Positions 25,434 to 35,475 of a stretch of 64,000 bases of DNA are shown in pieces (the first letter of the stretch is position 1; each line of letters starts with the position of its first letter). Origin of the DNA: Galeopsis tetrahit. Lineage: Eukaryota; Streptophyta; Magnoliopsida; Lamiales; Lamiaceae. The notes under the pieces are model-generated. The model was not told where the DNA came from. It did not search any database and saw only the letters and a list, made by a program, of their open reading frames with translations. The DNA is taken from positions 560,501 through 624,500 of the forward strand of contig OY776123.1 in assembly GCA_963675135.1 (NCBI GenBank), given 5' to 3'. The translations under genes were made by a program, and so were the position numbers.

Positions 25434-26553
25434 TATATAAGGGCCTCAAATCAATCAGATCCTCGTTTTAGAGAAAAAAAAAAGGGGCGTGCGTGAGGAT
25501 TCGGTGGGGAAGACGAAGACGAGGACTTGGCCATTGAAGCAAATTTCTTCGATTACATTGATACGGTACGTTTTCTTAATTAGTTCTATTACTTAGTTTT
25601 AATACTTATATATGTTTATGCATGGATATATGTAAATATGAATAATTTAATGTTGATTTGCATGTTATATTGATTTAGTTAGTTGTTAAAATATTATGAT
25701 CATGTTAGTATGTACGTTAGTTAATTTAATTTGTTGATTAAGAATAATTTTGATAGATCGAGTAGTTTTTTAAGGTTAATTAATTAATTAATTGTTATAT
25801 GTATACATTAATTAATTGTTATATAGTTAATTACTAGTTTAATTTAATTGTGTAATTTTGATATAGAATATTTTTAATGTAGGTAGTGCATGTTTGAATC
25901 AATTATTTAAATTAGTTTAGATATAGTGGTTCGACCGTTGGATCACGTTGTAATTAGGAATATGTTGATTAAATTAAGAATACGCTATATTAGTACAAAT
26001 TTTTAATTAGGAATATGTTCATAATTATTGACCCAATTAGAAAATTATTATTTTAATTAGTTTTAGGTTTGTTAATTTAGGAATATATATGTTCAATTTT
26101 TTATTATTGATTAAGTTAGGTAGAAAAATAATAATTAAATTAGGTTATTGTTGATTAAATTAGGAATATGTTGATTAATTAAATTAGGAATATGCTATAT
26201 TAGTAAAAAAATTAAATTAGGAATATGTTCATTAAATTGATAATTAGAAAACTCCAATTAGAAAAGTATTATTTTAATTATGTTTAGATTTGTTAATTTA
26301 GGAATATGTTAATTTAGAAATATTTTTAATGTAGGTGATGCATGTTTCAATCAATTGTTTAAATTATTAGTTAATTAGATGGTTCGACGGTGGTATCACG
26401 TTGTAATTAGGTTATATATATATTGTTTTGATTTAAATTAGGAATATGTTGATTAAATTAGGAATATGCTATATTAGTAAAATTTTTAAATTAACAATAT
26501 GTTCATTAAATTAATAATTAGTAAAATTATGTATTTTTTATTGATTGAAACAG
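25434..26553 (+). promoter_or_regulatory. CACTA internal promoter and 5' leader of the Transposase_24 gene
   Basis: TATATAA at 25434-25440 lies 15 bases after the near-palindrome at 25391-25419. About 1.1 kb of AT-rich DNA then leads to the ATG at 26554. A donor-like ACG/GTACGT near 25567 and the AAACAG before the ATG suggest that most of this stretch is a 5' UTR intron. It holds short near-repeats of GGAATATGTTGATTAAATTA and no open frame. Confidence 0.55.
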
Positions 26554-28234
26554 ATGAGTGAACAAGTACCGAATCAGGGTTCGGGTTCACGTCGTAGGTC
26601 GTCACTTTGGTCACGTTCAAGGAGGTCTCAGGATGAATCAGTTCCTGTGACGGCTCCTCCTCCTCCTCCTGTGGCAGTGTCGCCGCCGCCGCCGACGACT
26701 ACGATGTCGGTTGGTTCGTCATCCTCTTCTCGTCAGCATCCTGTTCGAGACAAAAGGAAAGAGATTGACATCGTTTCAGGAGCGTAAGTCAATAATTCTA
26801 ATGTTTGATGAGATTCAATAACGATTAACTTTATTTATTTATTTATAATGTGTTAGTTTATAAATTTGTTAATAATTTTACAGGTTGGTGCCCGGTAATG
26901 AGGTGTCCAGGATGTGCACAAAATCCTTTAAGGATTACAAGATTTCTAAGGGTGCTATCACTTGGTCGAAGGTGCCACAATCTAAAAAGGATGAATATTT
27001 CGACGAGTTCCAGGTATATAATTACAATATTTAAAGTTTATTAAATAACTAATTATTCATATTATTTGATAAATATGTTGAATATTTATTTGTATAGAAA
27101 AAGGCCCGTTGGGATACGGCGATCTACTCGGACGCCGCTATTTACGAGAAGTGGTACAATCTTTGTTCTACTCGGTACACGAACATGATGTACGACTGGA
27201 GAACGGCCTGTCGTGATCGTGACGTGAATCGTGTTCTGGGGAAAGACGAGGATGGTGTTGACCTGTGGGAGTCGTTGGTTGAGAAGTGGATGGACCAGGC
27301 TTACCAAGAGAAGTGTGACAAAGCTCGGGCCAACCGCAGAACCGACGTTGGAGGCGGGATGGCAGTGCATCGGGGGGGAGCTCGGTCCGTCCTCGAGCAA
27401 TCACTTGCTATCGTAAGTTTTCATTAATTTTTAAAAATTAAATAATTATAGTTAATTATTTTATATTAGTTATCTAAATTAATTTGTATATGTTTATTTG
27501 ATACGTAATAGGAGCGGGAGACTGGACGTCCACACACCCACTTGGATCGGATGAGTCTTCTTCATCCGTTTAATACCGATACACAGACGTCCACCTATGG
27601 GCGCACTACTGACCTCCACGTAAGTTTAATTAAATTTATGTATTAATTACATTATATATATATATATATAGATAATTAAATTAATTTTAATTTTTTAATT
27701 ATGTAGTTGAGCGTCCGACAGAGGATTGAAGAGGCCGAGACGCAAGCCACCGCCACGACTACTGCTGAATCCGGAAGCAGCGGTACCCCTCCGGTTGTTG
27801 ACGTGGACCAGTGTTACCTTGACGTTGCCCCGACCAGGAAGGGAAGGGTCCTTGGCCTTGGTGGGATGAGCAGCGCCGTGAGGACACCAAGTGGTCGGTC
27901 GGCCCGGAGTGCATCGCAGCCGTCCGTATCCTCCACTGCCGTCCCGGATCCGAACTTCATGGCAACGTTCGAGAACTACTTCCGTACCTGGAGTACCAAT
28001 GCGGGTCGGACGTTGGGGATGTCTGCTGAGCAGATCGAGGCCGTCTATCAACAGACGATGGGGCAACCACCGCCAGCTCCAGCTCCAGGTCCAGCTCCAG
28101 ATCAAGCTGCAGGTCAAGATGCAGGTCAGGCCGACGGTGGCGACGTCAACTTGAATGAGGATGTGGAACAATTTTTTAACTTTCCGGGCACTGGCAACTA
28201 TCCTGGCAACTATCCTGGCAACTATACTGGTTGA
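26554..28234 (+). CDS. CACTA accessory protein, Transposase_24 (Ptta/En/Spm) family
   Basis: Five exons: 26554-26783, 26884-27013, 27098-27412, 27512-27619, 27707-28234. They join in frame to 436 residues. The N-terminus is Ser/Arg- and Pro-rich. The middle (W-rich: KARWDTAIYSDAAIYEKWYN, DLWESLVEKWMDQAY, ANRRT) matches the plant Transposase_24 family. The C-terminus is a low-complexity Ala/Pro/Gln/Gly tail ending in four G-N-Y-type units. Proteins of this family accompany TNP2 in CACTA elements and probably help bind the element ends; the exact role is inferred. No stop or frameshift is seen. The chosen start is the first ATG after a CAG acceptor. Confidence 0.85.
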
Positions 28235-28554
28235 ACAATTTAATTTTGTGTTGAACTAATTTATTTTTTTGTTGAACTTATTTAATTTTCTGTTGAACTT
28301 ATTTAATTTTCTGTTGAACTTATTTATCTTTATGTATATATTTATGTTTATGTTGAAAAATATGTTGAACTATATATTGCAGTTTATTTGTGTAGTTTAT
28401 TGGTGTATAGATGAAAATAGGGTGCATTCATTTGTTTCATTGAGTACAAAATAATCTCATTTAGAGTGCATTCTAGATATAGATTTAAACCACTTGAAGA
28501 GTGCATTTTAGTACAAATTAAAATAGCCTCATATAGAGTGCATTATACATATAT
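28235..28554. other. spacer between convergent CACTA genes
   Basis: Contains the 3' ends of the Transposase_24 and GRF genes. A short tandem of TTGAACTTATTTAATTTTCTG-like units lies at about 28250-28330, and two AGAGTGCATT words occur at 28460-28545. No gene. Confidence 0.5.
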
Positions 28555-28944
28555 TTAACCAAACCACTTGAAGGTGGTAGATGCAACCATGAGAACTAGC
28601 ACAATCAAAATGATTTTGTTCACTTTGATTAAATCCTTGATTTCTTCAGCCAAATTCTTGATTTCTGTAACCAATTTCTTCATCTCTTGAGTCATTTTCT
28701 TCATGTCTTCAGTTTCTTGGTCACTTTGATTAGATCCTTGATTCTTGTCAACACCACAGTTTTCTAGAGTATCAGCCCATACAAAGAAACCACATCCACC
28801 ACCACAACCATCACTTAGGGAGTCAGGACAATTATGAAATATCCTCCCTTTACTTCTAGGTTGTTTAGAAGCATATGTACGACATGCCTTTCCACAATAA
28901 CAAACAAGGCCTTGCTGAAATCGAATAGAAGATGAAGAAGACAT
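28555..28944 (-). CDS. zf-GRF zinc-finger protein with coiled coil and C-terminal membrane segment
   Basis: Single exon, 129 residues, antisense to both transposon genes and inside the CACTA element. Residues about 12-56 form a GRF-type zinc finger: CYCG...A, then GRIFHNCPDS and CGFFVW. A charged heptad stretch (EDMKKMTQEMKKLVTEIKNL, then EEIKDLI) suggests a coiled coil. The end KIILIVLVLMVAST is a probable membrane anchor. This layout is like the plant 'At4g04775-like' proteins of unknown function. I chose the ATG at 28944 because the upstream extension has no ATG. A TATATATAG box lies about 65 bases upstream on the same strand. No stop interrupts it, so it may be expressed. It could be a captured host gene or a regular cargo gene of this CACTA family. 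Confidence 0.75.
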   Translation of the reverse strand: MSSSSSIRFQQGLVCYCGKACRTYASKQPRSKGRIFHNCPDSLSDGCGGGCGFFVWADTLENCGVDKNQGSNQSDQETEDMKKMTQEMKKLVTEIKNLAEEIKDLIKVNKIILIVLVLMVASTTFKWFG

Positions 28945-29004
28945 GATATTTCTTTGCAAAATAGAAAAAATCGAATATGGTGTGTGTGAGCTTTGTGTTG
29001 TTGC

Positions 29005-29290
29005 TATATATACAAAAAATTGAATTAATTAATAAAAAAAAAAATAATAACACGCCAAATGCCGACGGAATTAAGTTTTCGTCGGAATTCACCATTTAAT
29101 AAATGCCGACGGATAATCCGTCGGCATTTATCTTTACTGACGGAAATTTTGGGCGGTGAAATGCCGACGGAATTAAGTTTCCGTCGGAATTCACCATTTG
29201 ATAAATGCCGACGGATAATCCGTCGGCATTTATCTTGACTGACGGAAATTTGGGCGGGTGAAATGCCGACGGAAAGATAAGTCCGTCGGG
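29005..29290. promoter_or_regulatory. CACTA internal divergent control region with palindromic repeats
   Basis: Lies between the GRF gene (minus) and TNP2 (plus). It contains two copies of a block of roughly 100 bases, each with a perfect 13-base-arm palindrome of AAATGCCGACGGA (29101-29129 and 29203-29231) and further GCCGACGGAATT words. A TATATATA box at 29005-29012 suits the minus-strand GRF gene. The motif is the same as in the subterminal arrays. Confidence 0.7.
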
Positions 29291-29914
29291 AATTCCCTAA
29301 AACTTTCTTTTTTTCCACTTCACTTTCGTATTGCAAATTTACACCCAAACTTTCTACTGCCTAATTTTTTTATGCTCATGCTCGGGTATTCAGAAACATC
29401 AAATTACGGTACATTTTCTACCATTTTTAATTTACTCTATATATAAAATTCAATATAATGTAATTACATGTGTTATATATATCATAAGTTTTGTTTGAAT
29501 TTATTATAAGTTTAGTTTAGTAATGTGTTGCTCCACTTAAATGTTTAGCAGATGGATTTGCCTGACCGTCGTTGGATGTATTGTACTCCTAGAATGATTA
29601 GAGGAAATGTGAATGTGGAATTTTATAATGAACTCGTGTTATTTGTTGAATTTGCAAAAAGCCAGCCACATTACATGAGTGGAAATTGCATTAGGTGTCC
29701 GTGTAATGCTAAGAAATGTCAGAATAAGCAATATAAAGAGATTGATGAGGTCCTAGTGCATATTGTGAAGAATGGTTTCGTTGATAATTATTATAATTGG
29801 ACTAGTCATGGCGAAACACGTTGGCCTTATAGATTTGATGAAGTGTTTTACTATTACACTACTGGAATCTATCAACTTGAAGCAAATTTCGATCATGTTG
29901 GCACTAGTAACGAG

Positions 29915-30019
29915 GTAGAACAACGGTTTGGGGACGAAGAACAACAGTTTGGGGACGTAGAACAACATTTTGGGGACGAAGAACAACAGTTTGGGGACGA
30001 AGAACAACAGTTTGGGGAC
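29915..30019 (+). repeat. 21-bp in-frame minisatellite in TNP2
   Basis: Five 21-base units encoding near-copies of EEQQFGD sit between the transposase-associated domain and the core. The units differ by only a few bases, which suggests recent expansion. Confidence 0.9.
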
Positions 30020-32108
30020 GAAGAACCGAATATGTATCAAACAATGATCAGGGAAGCTGGTTTTTCAAACATGGAAGAGGAGCCGACGAATGAGGCATTT
30101 CGGTTTTATGAGATGCTCAAATTAGTCGAAGAAGATTTATATCCGGGTTGTGAATCTCACTCACAGTTGTCATTTAATGCACGACTCATGAACATTAAGA
30201 CCGAGAACAAGCTTTCTAACAGGGCATATGAGCAAGTGACACAGTTATGCAGTGAAATTTGTCCTCAAAATAATAAGGTGCCTACGACGTTTCATCAAAG
30301 CAAACAAATGTTGAAGAATGTTGGTTTGCCGGTTGAGAAGATTGATTGTTGTGTGAAGGGTTGCATGTTATATTGGGGTGACGAAGATAGCAGTCTGAAC
30401 ATGTGTAGATTGTGTGGCCATCCCCGGTACAAAGAGGCACGTCGAAAGGGACCTGGTGGTCAATCGAAGAAGACAAAGAAGAAAGTGCCATATAAGAAGA
30501 TGTACTACCTTCCTATCATTCCTCGTTTGATGAGATTATATCAATCAAGTGCCACTGCACAACACATGACGTGGCATGCTACAGATTCCTCTTCGGCTGA
30601 GTCGAGGGAGATGCGACATCCGGCAGACTCAGAGGCCTGGAAACATCTTGACAACGTGTTTCCAGATTTTTCTTGTGAACCGAGGAATGTGAGATTAGGT
30701 TTGTGTACTGATGGTTTTACACCGTTTGGGATGCATGGGAAGCAGTATTCTTTGTGGCCGGTGATACTGACTCCGTATAATCTTCCTCCGTGGATGTGCA
30801 TGAAACCTCAAACAATGTTTCTGACTGTATTGGTGCCTGGACCAACGAATCCAAAGGACAAACTGGATGTTTATCTCCAACCTCTTATAAAAGACTTGAT
30901 CTTCTTATGGGAGAATGGAGTCCAAACGTACGATGTTTTTAGAAAGCAGAACTTCACGATGCGTGCTGCTCTTTTATGGACCATTAGCGACTTTCCTGCA
31001 TATGGTATGTTGTCCAGGTGGAGTACGGCCGGAAAGAAACCATGTCCGTATTGTATGGAGAATTCTGAAGCTTTCAGTCTCCCGGTGAGTAGAAAAGTTT
31101 CATGGTTCGATAATCACCGTAGGTTCTTACCTCAAGGTCACCCGTTTCGAAGAAATAAGAAGAACTTCGTAAAGAACAGAGCAGTCACAAACAATTGACC
31201 TCCACTTCGAGATGGTATTTTATACATTTATTTAATGAGTATTTAACGTATATTCATCTATTGCTTTTAGTGTCACTTATAATTTACTCTCCGTACAGGA
31301 CGTAGGTTGTTATATGAGATTCAGTGGACGGGGTTGAAAAAAAGTACTGAGGAAAATGCAGCGGAACACAACAGAAGAATTGAGGGTGGTTGGAACAAAA
31401 GGAGTATTTTTTGGGACTTACCATACTGGAGTTCACTATTGATACGACACAATTTGGATGTGATGCACATTGAAAAGAATGTGTTTGACAATGTGTTCCA
31501 CACAATCATGAACACCGAAGGCAAGACGAAAGACACTCCAAAGTCTCGGGAGGATTTGGACACTCTTTGTCGCCGTCCAGAGTTGAAAAAGGATGAGCGT
31601 ACAGGTAAATTTCCAAAGGCTAGCTACACACTGGATAAGCCACAAAAACAAAGATTCTGTAGGTGGATAAAGGAGTTGAACTTTCCGGACGGCTACGTGT
31701 CGAACTTGAGTCGATGCGTAGACACAACAACGGGTAAGGTTGCAAGGATGAAGAGTCATGATTGTCATATGTTTATGCAACGCTTGATACCGATTGCGTT
31801 CAAGGAACTTCTTCCTAACAATGTGTGGAGGGCTATCACTGAATTAAGTCTATTTTTTAGAGATTTAACGGCTACAACGATCACGATCGATGATATGATT
31901 CGTTTAGATGAAGACATTCCAGTGATTTTGTGTAAGTTGGAACAAATTTTTCCACCTAGCTTCTTTAACTCGATGGAACACTTACCCGTTCACTTAGCGT
32001 ATGAAGCGAGAATTTGTGGTCCGGTGCAATACAGGTGGATGTACCCATTTGAAAGGTAAAATCTTACTTTTTTTTTATTTCATTACAATTACACATGCAT
32101 TCTTATAA

Positions 32109-32114
<6 letters not shown>

Positions 32115-32171
<57 letters not shown>
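32115..32171. repeat. (TA)n(TG)n microsatellite in TNP2 intron 2
   Basis: About 22 TA repeats followed by a short TG run, ending just before the TATATCAG acceptor of exon 3. Confidence 0.9.
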
Positions 32172-32173
<2 letters not shown>

Positions 32174-33565
32174 ATATCAGGTATCTCTACAACTTGAAAC
32201 GTAATGCTAAACAAAAGGCAAACGTTGAAGCATCGATTGTGAATGCTTATTTGAATGAAGAGGTTGGCATGTTTTGTTCTTATTACTTTGAAGACCACGT
32301 CAACACAAAGTTAAGAAGTGCTCCACGTAACTTCGGTGGTACATCCGCTGACGATATCCGTGAAGAGGTCGATGGAATGCTATCCATATTCAAGTCTAAG
32401 GGACGGCCAATAGGAAAACCCACTGAACGATATTGGGAGACGAACTCGGAGGCGGAAATAGCACAAACGTATGTGTTATTGAATTGTGATGAAGTTCAGC
32501 CATACATCGAGTAAGTATTTCATATATAAATCGTCTATTTAAATACCACTTCATTTATGTCATTTAATATTAACCAAGTTTTTGAATGTTGTGATAGGAT
32601 GTACGCTCAAGAACTACGACGAGCAGAACCAAACATCTCAGATACATATATAGATGCTCGTATTCAACGTGAATTTTCCCGATGGTTCGAACGTTATGTG
32701 AGTACCATTTAATTAATTATGTTTTACGTAAATAAATTAATATTTATTTTAATTAATTTTAAATTGAGCCGTATAGGGACGGGATAACGCTCTAGACAGT
32801 CCATTCTTACGAGATCTCAGCAAGGGACCACTACGTCGTGTAAAGACTTACAACGGTTATATTGTGAAGGGCTACAGATTTCATACGTCTGGGTATGCAT
32901 CGACAAAGGGGACTACCAACAGTGGCGTCTGCGTTAGCAGTGCGAATTACTATGCAGATGCAAGTGATTACTTTGGGGTGTTACGGGAAGTCGTCGAAGT
33001 AGAATATCCAGGATATCCAGCAAAGACTGTAGTGTTGTTCAAGTGTCATTGGTTTGATTCAGGCCATCTAGGAACAAGAATTCACCCGGAGTACAAGCTC
33101 GTTGATGTTAGTTCGAAAAGGACGTATGTTGCGGATGATCCATTTGTATTTGCCCATCAAGTATCTCAAGTATACTACTGCACATATCCGGGAGCTCCAC
33201 GTGGTTATGAATGGCACGCTGTTTGCAAAGTAAAGGCAAGGTTAATGGTAGAAGTCCCTAAAAAGGACAGAAATACTAAAGATGAATCTCCATTTCAAAC
33301 AGAACAAATAGAGACTCCAACTGAAGTCTTTACGGGAAATTTCAATCTTTCTGTACCCTTGACGGCTGCAAATCCCCAATTAATCGAAATTGAAGGTGAA
33401 GAGGAGGGGGATGAAGAAGAGGATGAAGAGGAGAATGAAGATGAGGATGAAGAGGAGAATGAAGAAGATGAGGATGAGGAGGAGGATGAGGATGAGGAAG
33501 ATGATGATGAGGAGGAGGAGGATAAGGACGAAGAGGAGGATGAAGACGATGAAGATGAAAATTAA

Positions 33566-33840
33566 TTCAATTAATGTAATGTATTTATTTCTTATTTTAT
33601 AAAAGTTAATTAATTATTTATCATTTAGGTACAAATTATAAAAATTAAATTTACTATAAATATAAGCCACAACCAATATATTTATTAATATATGTGGAAG
33701 AAATGAATTTCGTGATTTTTTAAAAAAATATTTTGGTAATTTAGTAAGTATATAGAAAAAATTGAATTATTTAAAAAAAAAATAAAAAAAATCGCCAAAA
33801 TGCTGACGGAATTCACTTTCCGTCGGTATTTACTTTTTGA
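33566..33840. other. spacer downstream of TNP2
   Basis: AT-rich 3' UTR and spacer with no gene. It ends in two CGACGGA/CCGTCGG subterminal-type words at about 33800-33830. Confidence 0.5.
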
Positions 33841-33882
33841 AAATACCGACGGATTATCCGTCGGTATTTACCCTTATATAAA
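33841..33882 (+). promoter_or_regulatory. Palindrome plus TATA box near the right end of the CACTA element
   Basis: A perfect 13-base-arm palindrome of AAATACCGACGGA (33841-33869) is followed after five bases by TATATAAA (33875-33882). This repeats the arrangement at 25391-25440 and suggests a third promoter reading toward the right end. Confidence 0.55.
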
Positions 33883-34330
33883 ACCTCAACCTAGGGTTTT
33901 CTTTCCGAAATTTCCTCTCTCCCACCTCGCCTCCCTCCACCTCCTCGCCTCCCTCGCCCAGCAACGCCGCCGCCGCCGCCTCCTCCCCCACCCAAACCTC
34001 TGTATCCACCTTCTCCCCCCACTCCTCCTCCCTCCTTCCTCCCCTTTTACCCGAAACAAGTAGGATTTTTTTTCGGCAAGTGGCCGTCGCCTCTCTCGCA
34101 CAGTGGCGGCGCCTCCTCCTCCTCCCCTCCGCCGTCCTCTCTCCGCGTCGTAAACCATCGTCCGCTTTCCTTTTCTCTCTCGCACAGTGGCGGCATATGG
34201 CTCATGTAGTTGTTTCCCTTTTCTCTGCCGTGGTACGCTTTCCTTTTTTTTTTTTGAGTTGTCAATTTGTATTTTGTTGTTTGAACAAACTAATTTGATT
34301 TTGTATTTCAGTTTCGAAATACAAAACGAC
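33883..34330 (+). other. GC-rich leader-like segment, possibly a captured host gene start
   Basis: Strikingly C-rich compared with all surrounding DNA (CTCC and GCCGCC runs), like a plant 5' UTR and first exon. It contains a duplicated CTCTCGCACAGTGGCGGC (about 34094 and 34178). A possible intron runs from the donor at about 34233 to TATTTCAG at about 34311. No protein could be recognised. Confidence 0.4.
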
Positions 34331-34382
34331 GAATTGTGGGCTCAAAAGCAAAGACGAGGCCTTACTTCCGATGCTGTTCTCA

Positions 34383-34646
34383 TTCCACTTTCGATTCAGA
34401 TGCAATGCGTGATTTAATCATTCCAGATTCCAAGCTATTCACCCACGCATCTTTGAACACATGTATTTTTTTACCATCCCCCACCACTTCTCTACTCCAA
34501 CACATAGAGCGCCATGTATAAGAGGGATTCGAGCCCACTCCTGCTTCCATAATAAATTCATGCTTAAAATACCTGGATTTTAAAATTCTAGCAATCAATG
34601 AAGTTGGGTTACTCATAATTCTCCATACTTGTTTTCGATTTTAAAA
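34383..34646 (-). mobile_element. LINE (non-LTR retrotransposon) fragment inside CACTA
   Basis: One open frame on the minus strand reads KQVWRIMSNPTSLIARILKS, then SNPSYTWRSMCW and VGDGKKIHVFKDAWV. This is the zinc-binding region after the reverse transcriptase of plant LINEs. Only this piece is present. It has no poly-A tail and no endonuclease, so it was captured as a fragment. Confidence 0.8.
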
Positions 34647-34915
34647 TGCCTGCTTTACTACTCTTTCCCCCCTCTATTTGTTATAGATTCTAGTGTAGTA
34701 TATGTAATTTATTGGTTTGTAATTTACAATTAAAAATATCTCCCGATAGACTTGCATATATAGTGCAGTTGGTTAGAATTTCTGTTATAAATTAAAGCCT
34801 AAATTGTATCCATGCATTATATTTCGACAAACCAAATCCAATTAATTGTGGTCGGAAAATGAAATTCTGGTCGGGGCCTCCCCGGCCACCCATATTTTTT
34901 TTATTAATATTTTGT

Positions 34916-35460
34916 TTTACTGACGGATATTCCGTCGGTAAAATGCCAACGGATATTCCGTCGGTCAATGGCGACGGATATTCCGTCGATATGTGAATTT
35001 CGAAATCATATTTTTTTATTCATTTTTTTGTTTTACTGACGGATATTCCCTCGGTAAATTGCCGACGGATATTCCGTCGGTCAAATGCCGACGGAATTTC
35101 CGTCGGCATGTGAATTTCGAAATCAATATTTATTCAAAAATTAATTTCTTTTATAATTATTTTAATTCATTCTAATTTATTTTATAATTATTTTAATTCA
35201 TTCTTTCCGACGGAATTACCGACGGAATGTTGACCCGGTTTGTTAAACGGGTTGTCCGAAATACCGACGGAATATCCCTCGGTAAATCCGTCGGCCATTC
35301 CGACGGAAAATCCGTCAGCAAATCCGTCAGAAATTCCGACGGAATTCAAAAATCCGTCGGTAAAAAATACTGACGCCGAAAAAGGGGACGGTCAACTTTC
35401 CGTCGGCAAATCCGTCGGTAACATCGGCGGCCGACGGAAAATCCGTCTCTAAAACGCGTT
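34916..35460. repeat. CACTA right subterminal repeat array
   Basis: About twenty words of the type GACGGATATTCCGTCGG, GCCGACGGA and CCGTCGGTAAA in both orientations. They occur in two blocks (34916-35115 and 35205-35450) separated by an AT-rich tandem of TTATTTTAATTCATTC. Functionally equivalent to the left array by analogy with En/Spm. Confidence 0.8.
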
Positions 35461-35475
35461 TTTTTTGTAGTGAAC

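Larger units (their letters stand above)
29552..33565 (+). pseudogene. CACTA TNP2-type transposase, one in-frame stop
   Basis: Five exons: 29552-31214, 31299-32055, 32181-32510, 32598-32697, 32777-33565. They total 1,213 codons including the normal stop, in frame throughout. The N-terminus (W-M-Y, CPCNAKKC, W..HGE) is the transposase-associated domain. Next come the TNP2/Transposase_21 core (about 230-550; CMLYWGDEDSSLNMC, LGLCTDGFTPFG, PYCMEN), DUF4218 (DVMHIEKNVFDN, MHS-type HDCHMFMQRLIP, MEHLPVHLAYEA) and DUF4216 (GRDNALDSPFL to the region ending PGAPRGYEWHAV). The C-terminus is a long Glu/Asp tail. Codon 549 (31196-31198) is TGA where the family continues, 16 bases before the exon 1 donor. 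This is the only lesion seen. TNP2 catalyses excision and reinsertion of the element; unless the stop is read through, this copy would be non-autonomous. Confidence 0.88.
25058..35472 (+). mobile_element. CACTA (En/Spm) DNA transposon, full length
   Basis: The left end is CACTACAAAAAACGCG and the right end is its inverse, CGCGTTTTTTTTGTAGTG. The element is 10,415 bases and is flanked on both sides by AAC, the 3-bp target duplication typical of CACTA elements. Both subterminal regions are packed with GCCGACGGA/GCTGACGGA words in both orientations. Inside are a Transposase_24 gene (26554-28234), an antisense zf-GRF gene (28555-28944), a TNP2 transposase gene (29552-33565), a GC-rich leader-like segment and a LINE fragment. 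It inserted between B3 genes 1 and 2. Apart from one in-frame stop in TNP2 it looks intact, so it is young or was recently active. Confidence 0.95.

Noticed and set aside
33390..33602. Plus-strand basic, Met/Arg-rich frame
   Set aside because: It is the shifted reading of the acidic Glu/Asp tail of the transposase (GAAGAGGAT repeats).
33800..34063. Plus-strand 87-codon frame after the CACTA palindrome as a real protein
   Set aside because: The first codons run through the palindrome and TATA box. The rest is C-rich low-complexity leader sequence with no recognisable domain.
25058..35472. Two nested CACTA elements, suggested by internal copies of the subterminal motif
   Set aside because: No internal CACTA/TAGTG termini or extra target duplications are seen at 29.0 or 33.8 kb. 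The internal motifs sit next to TATA boxes and are better read as promoter-side sites of one element.
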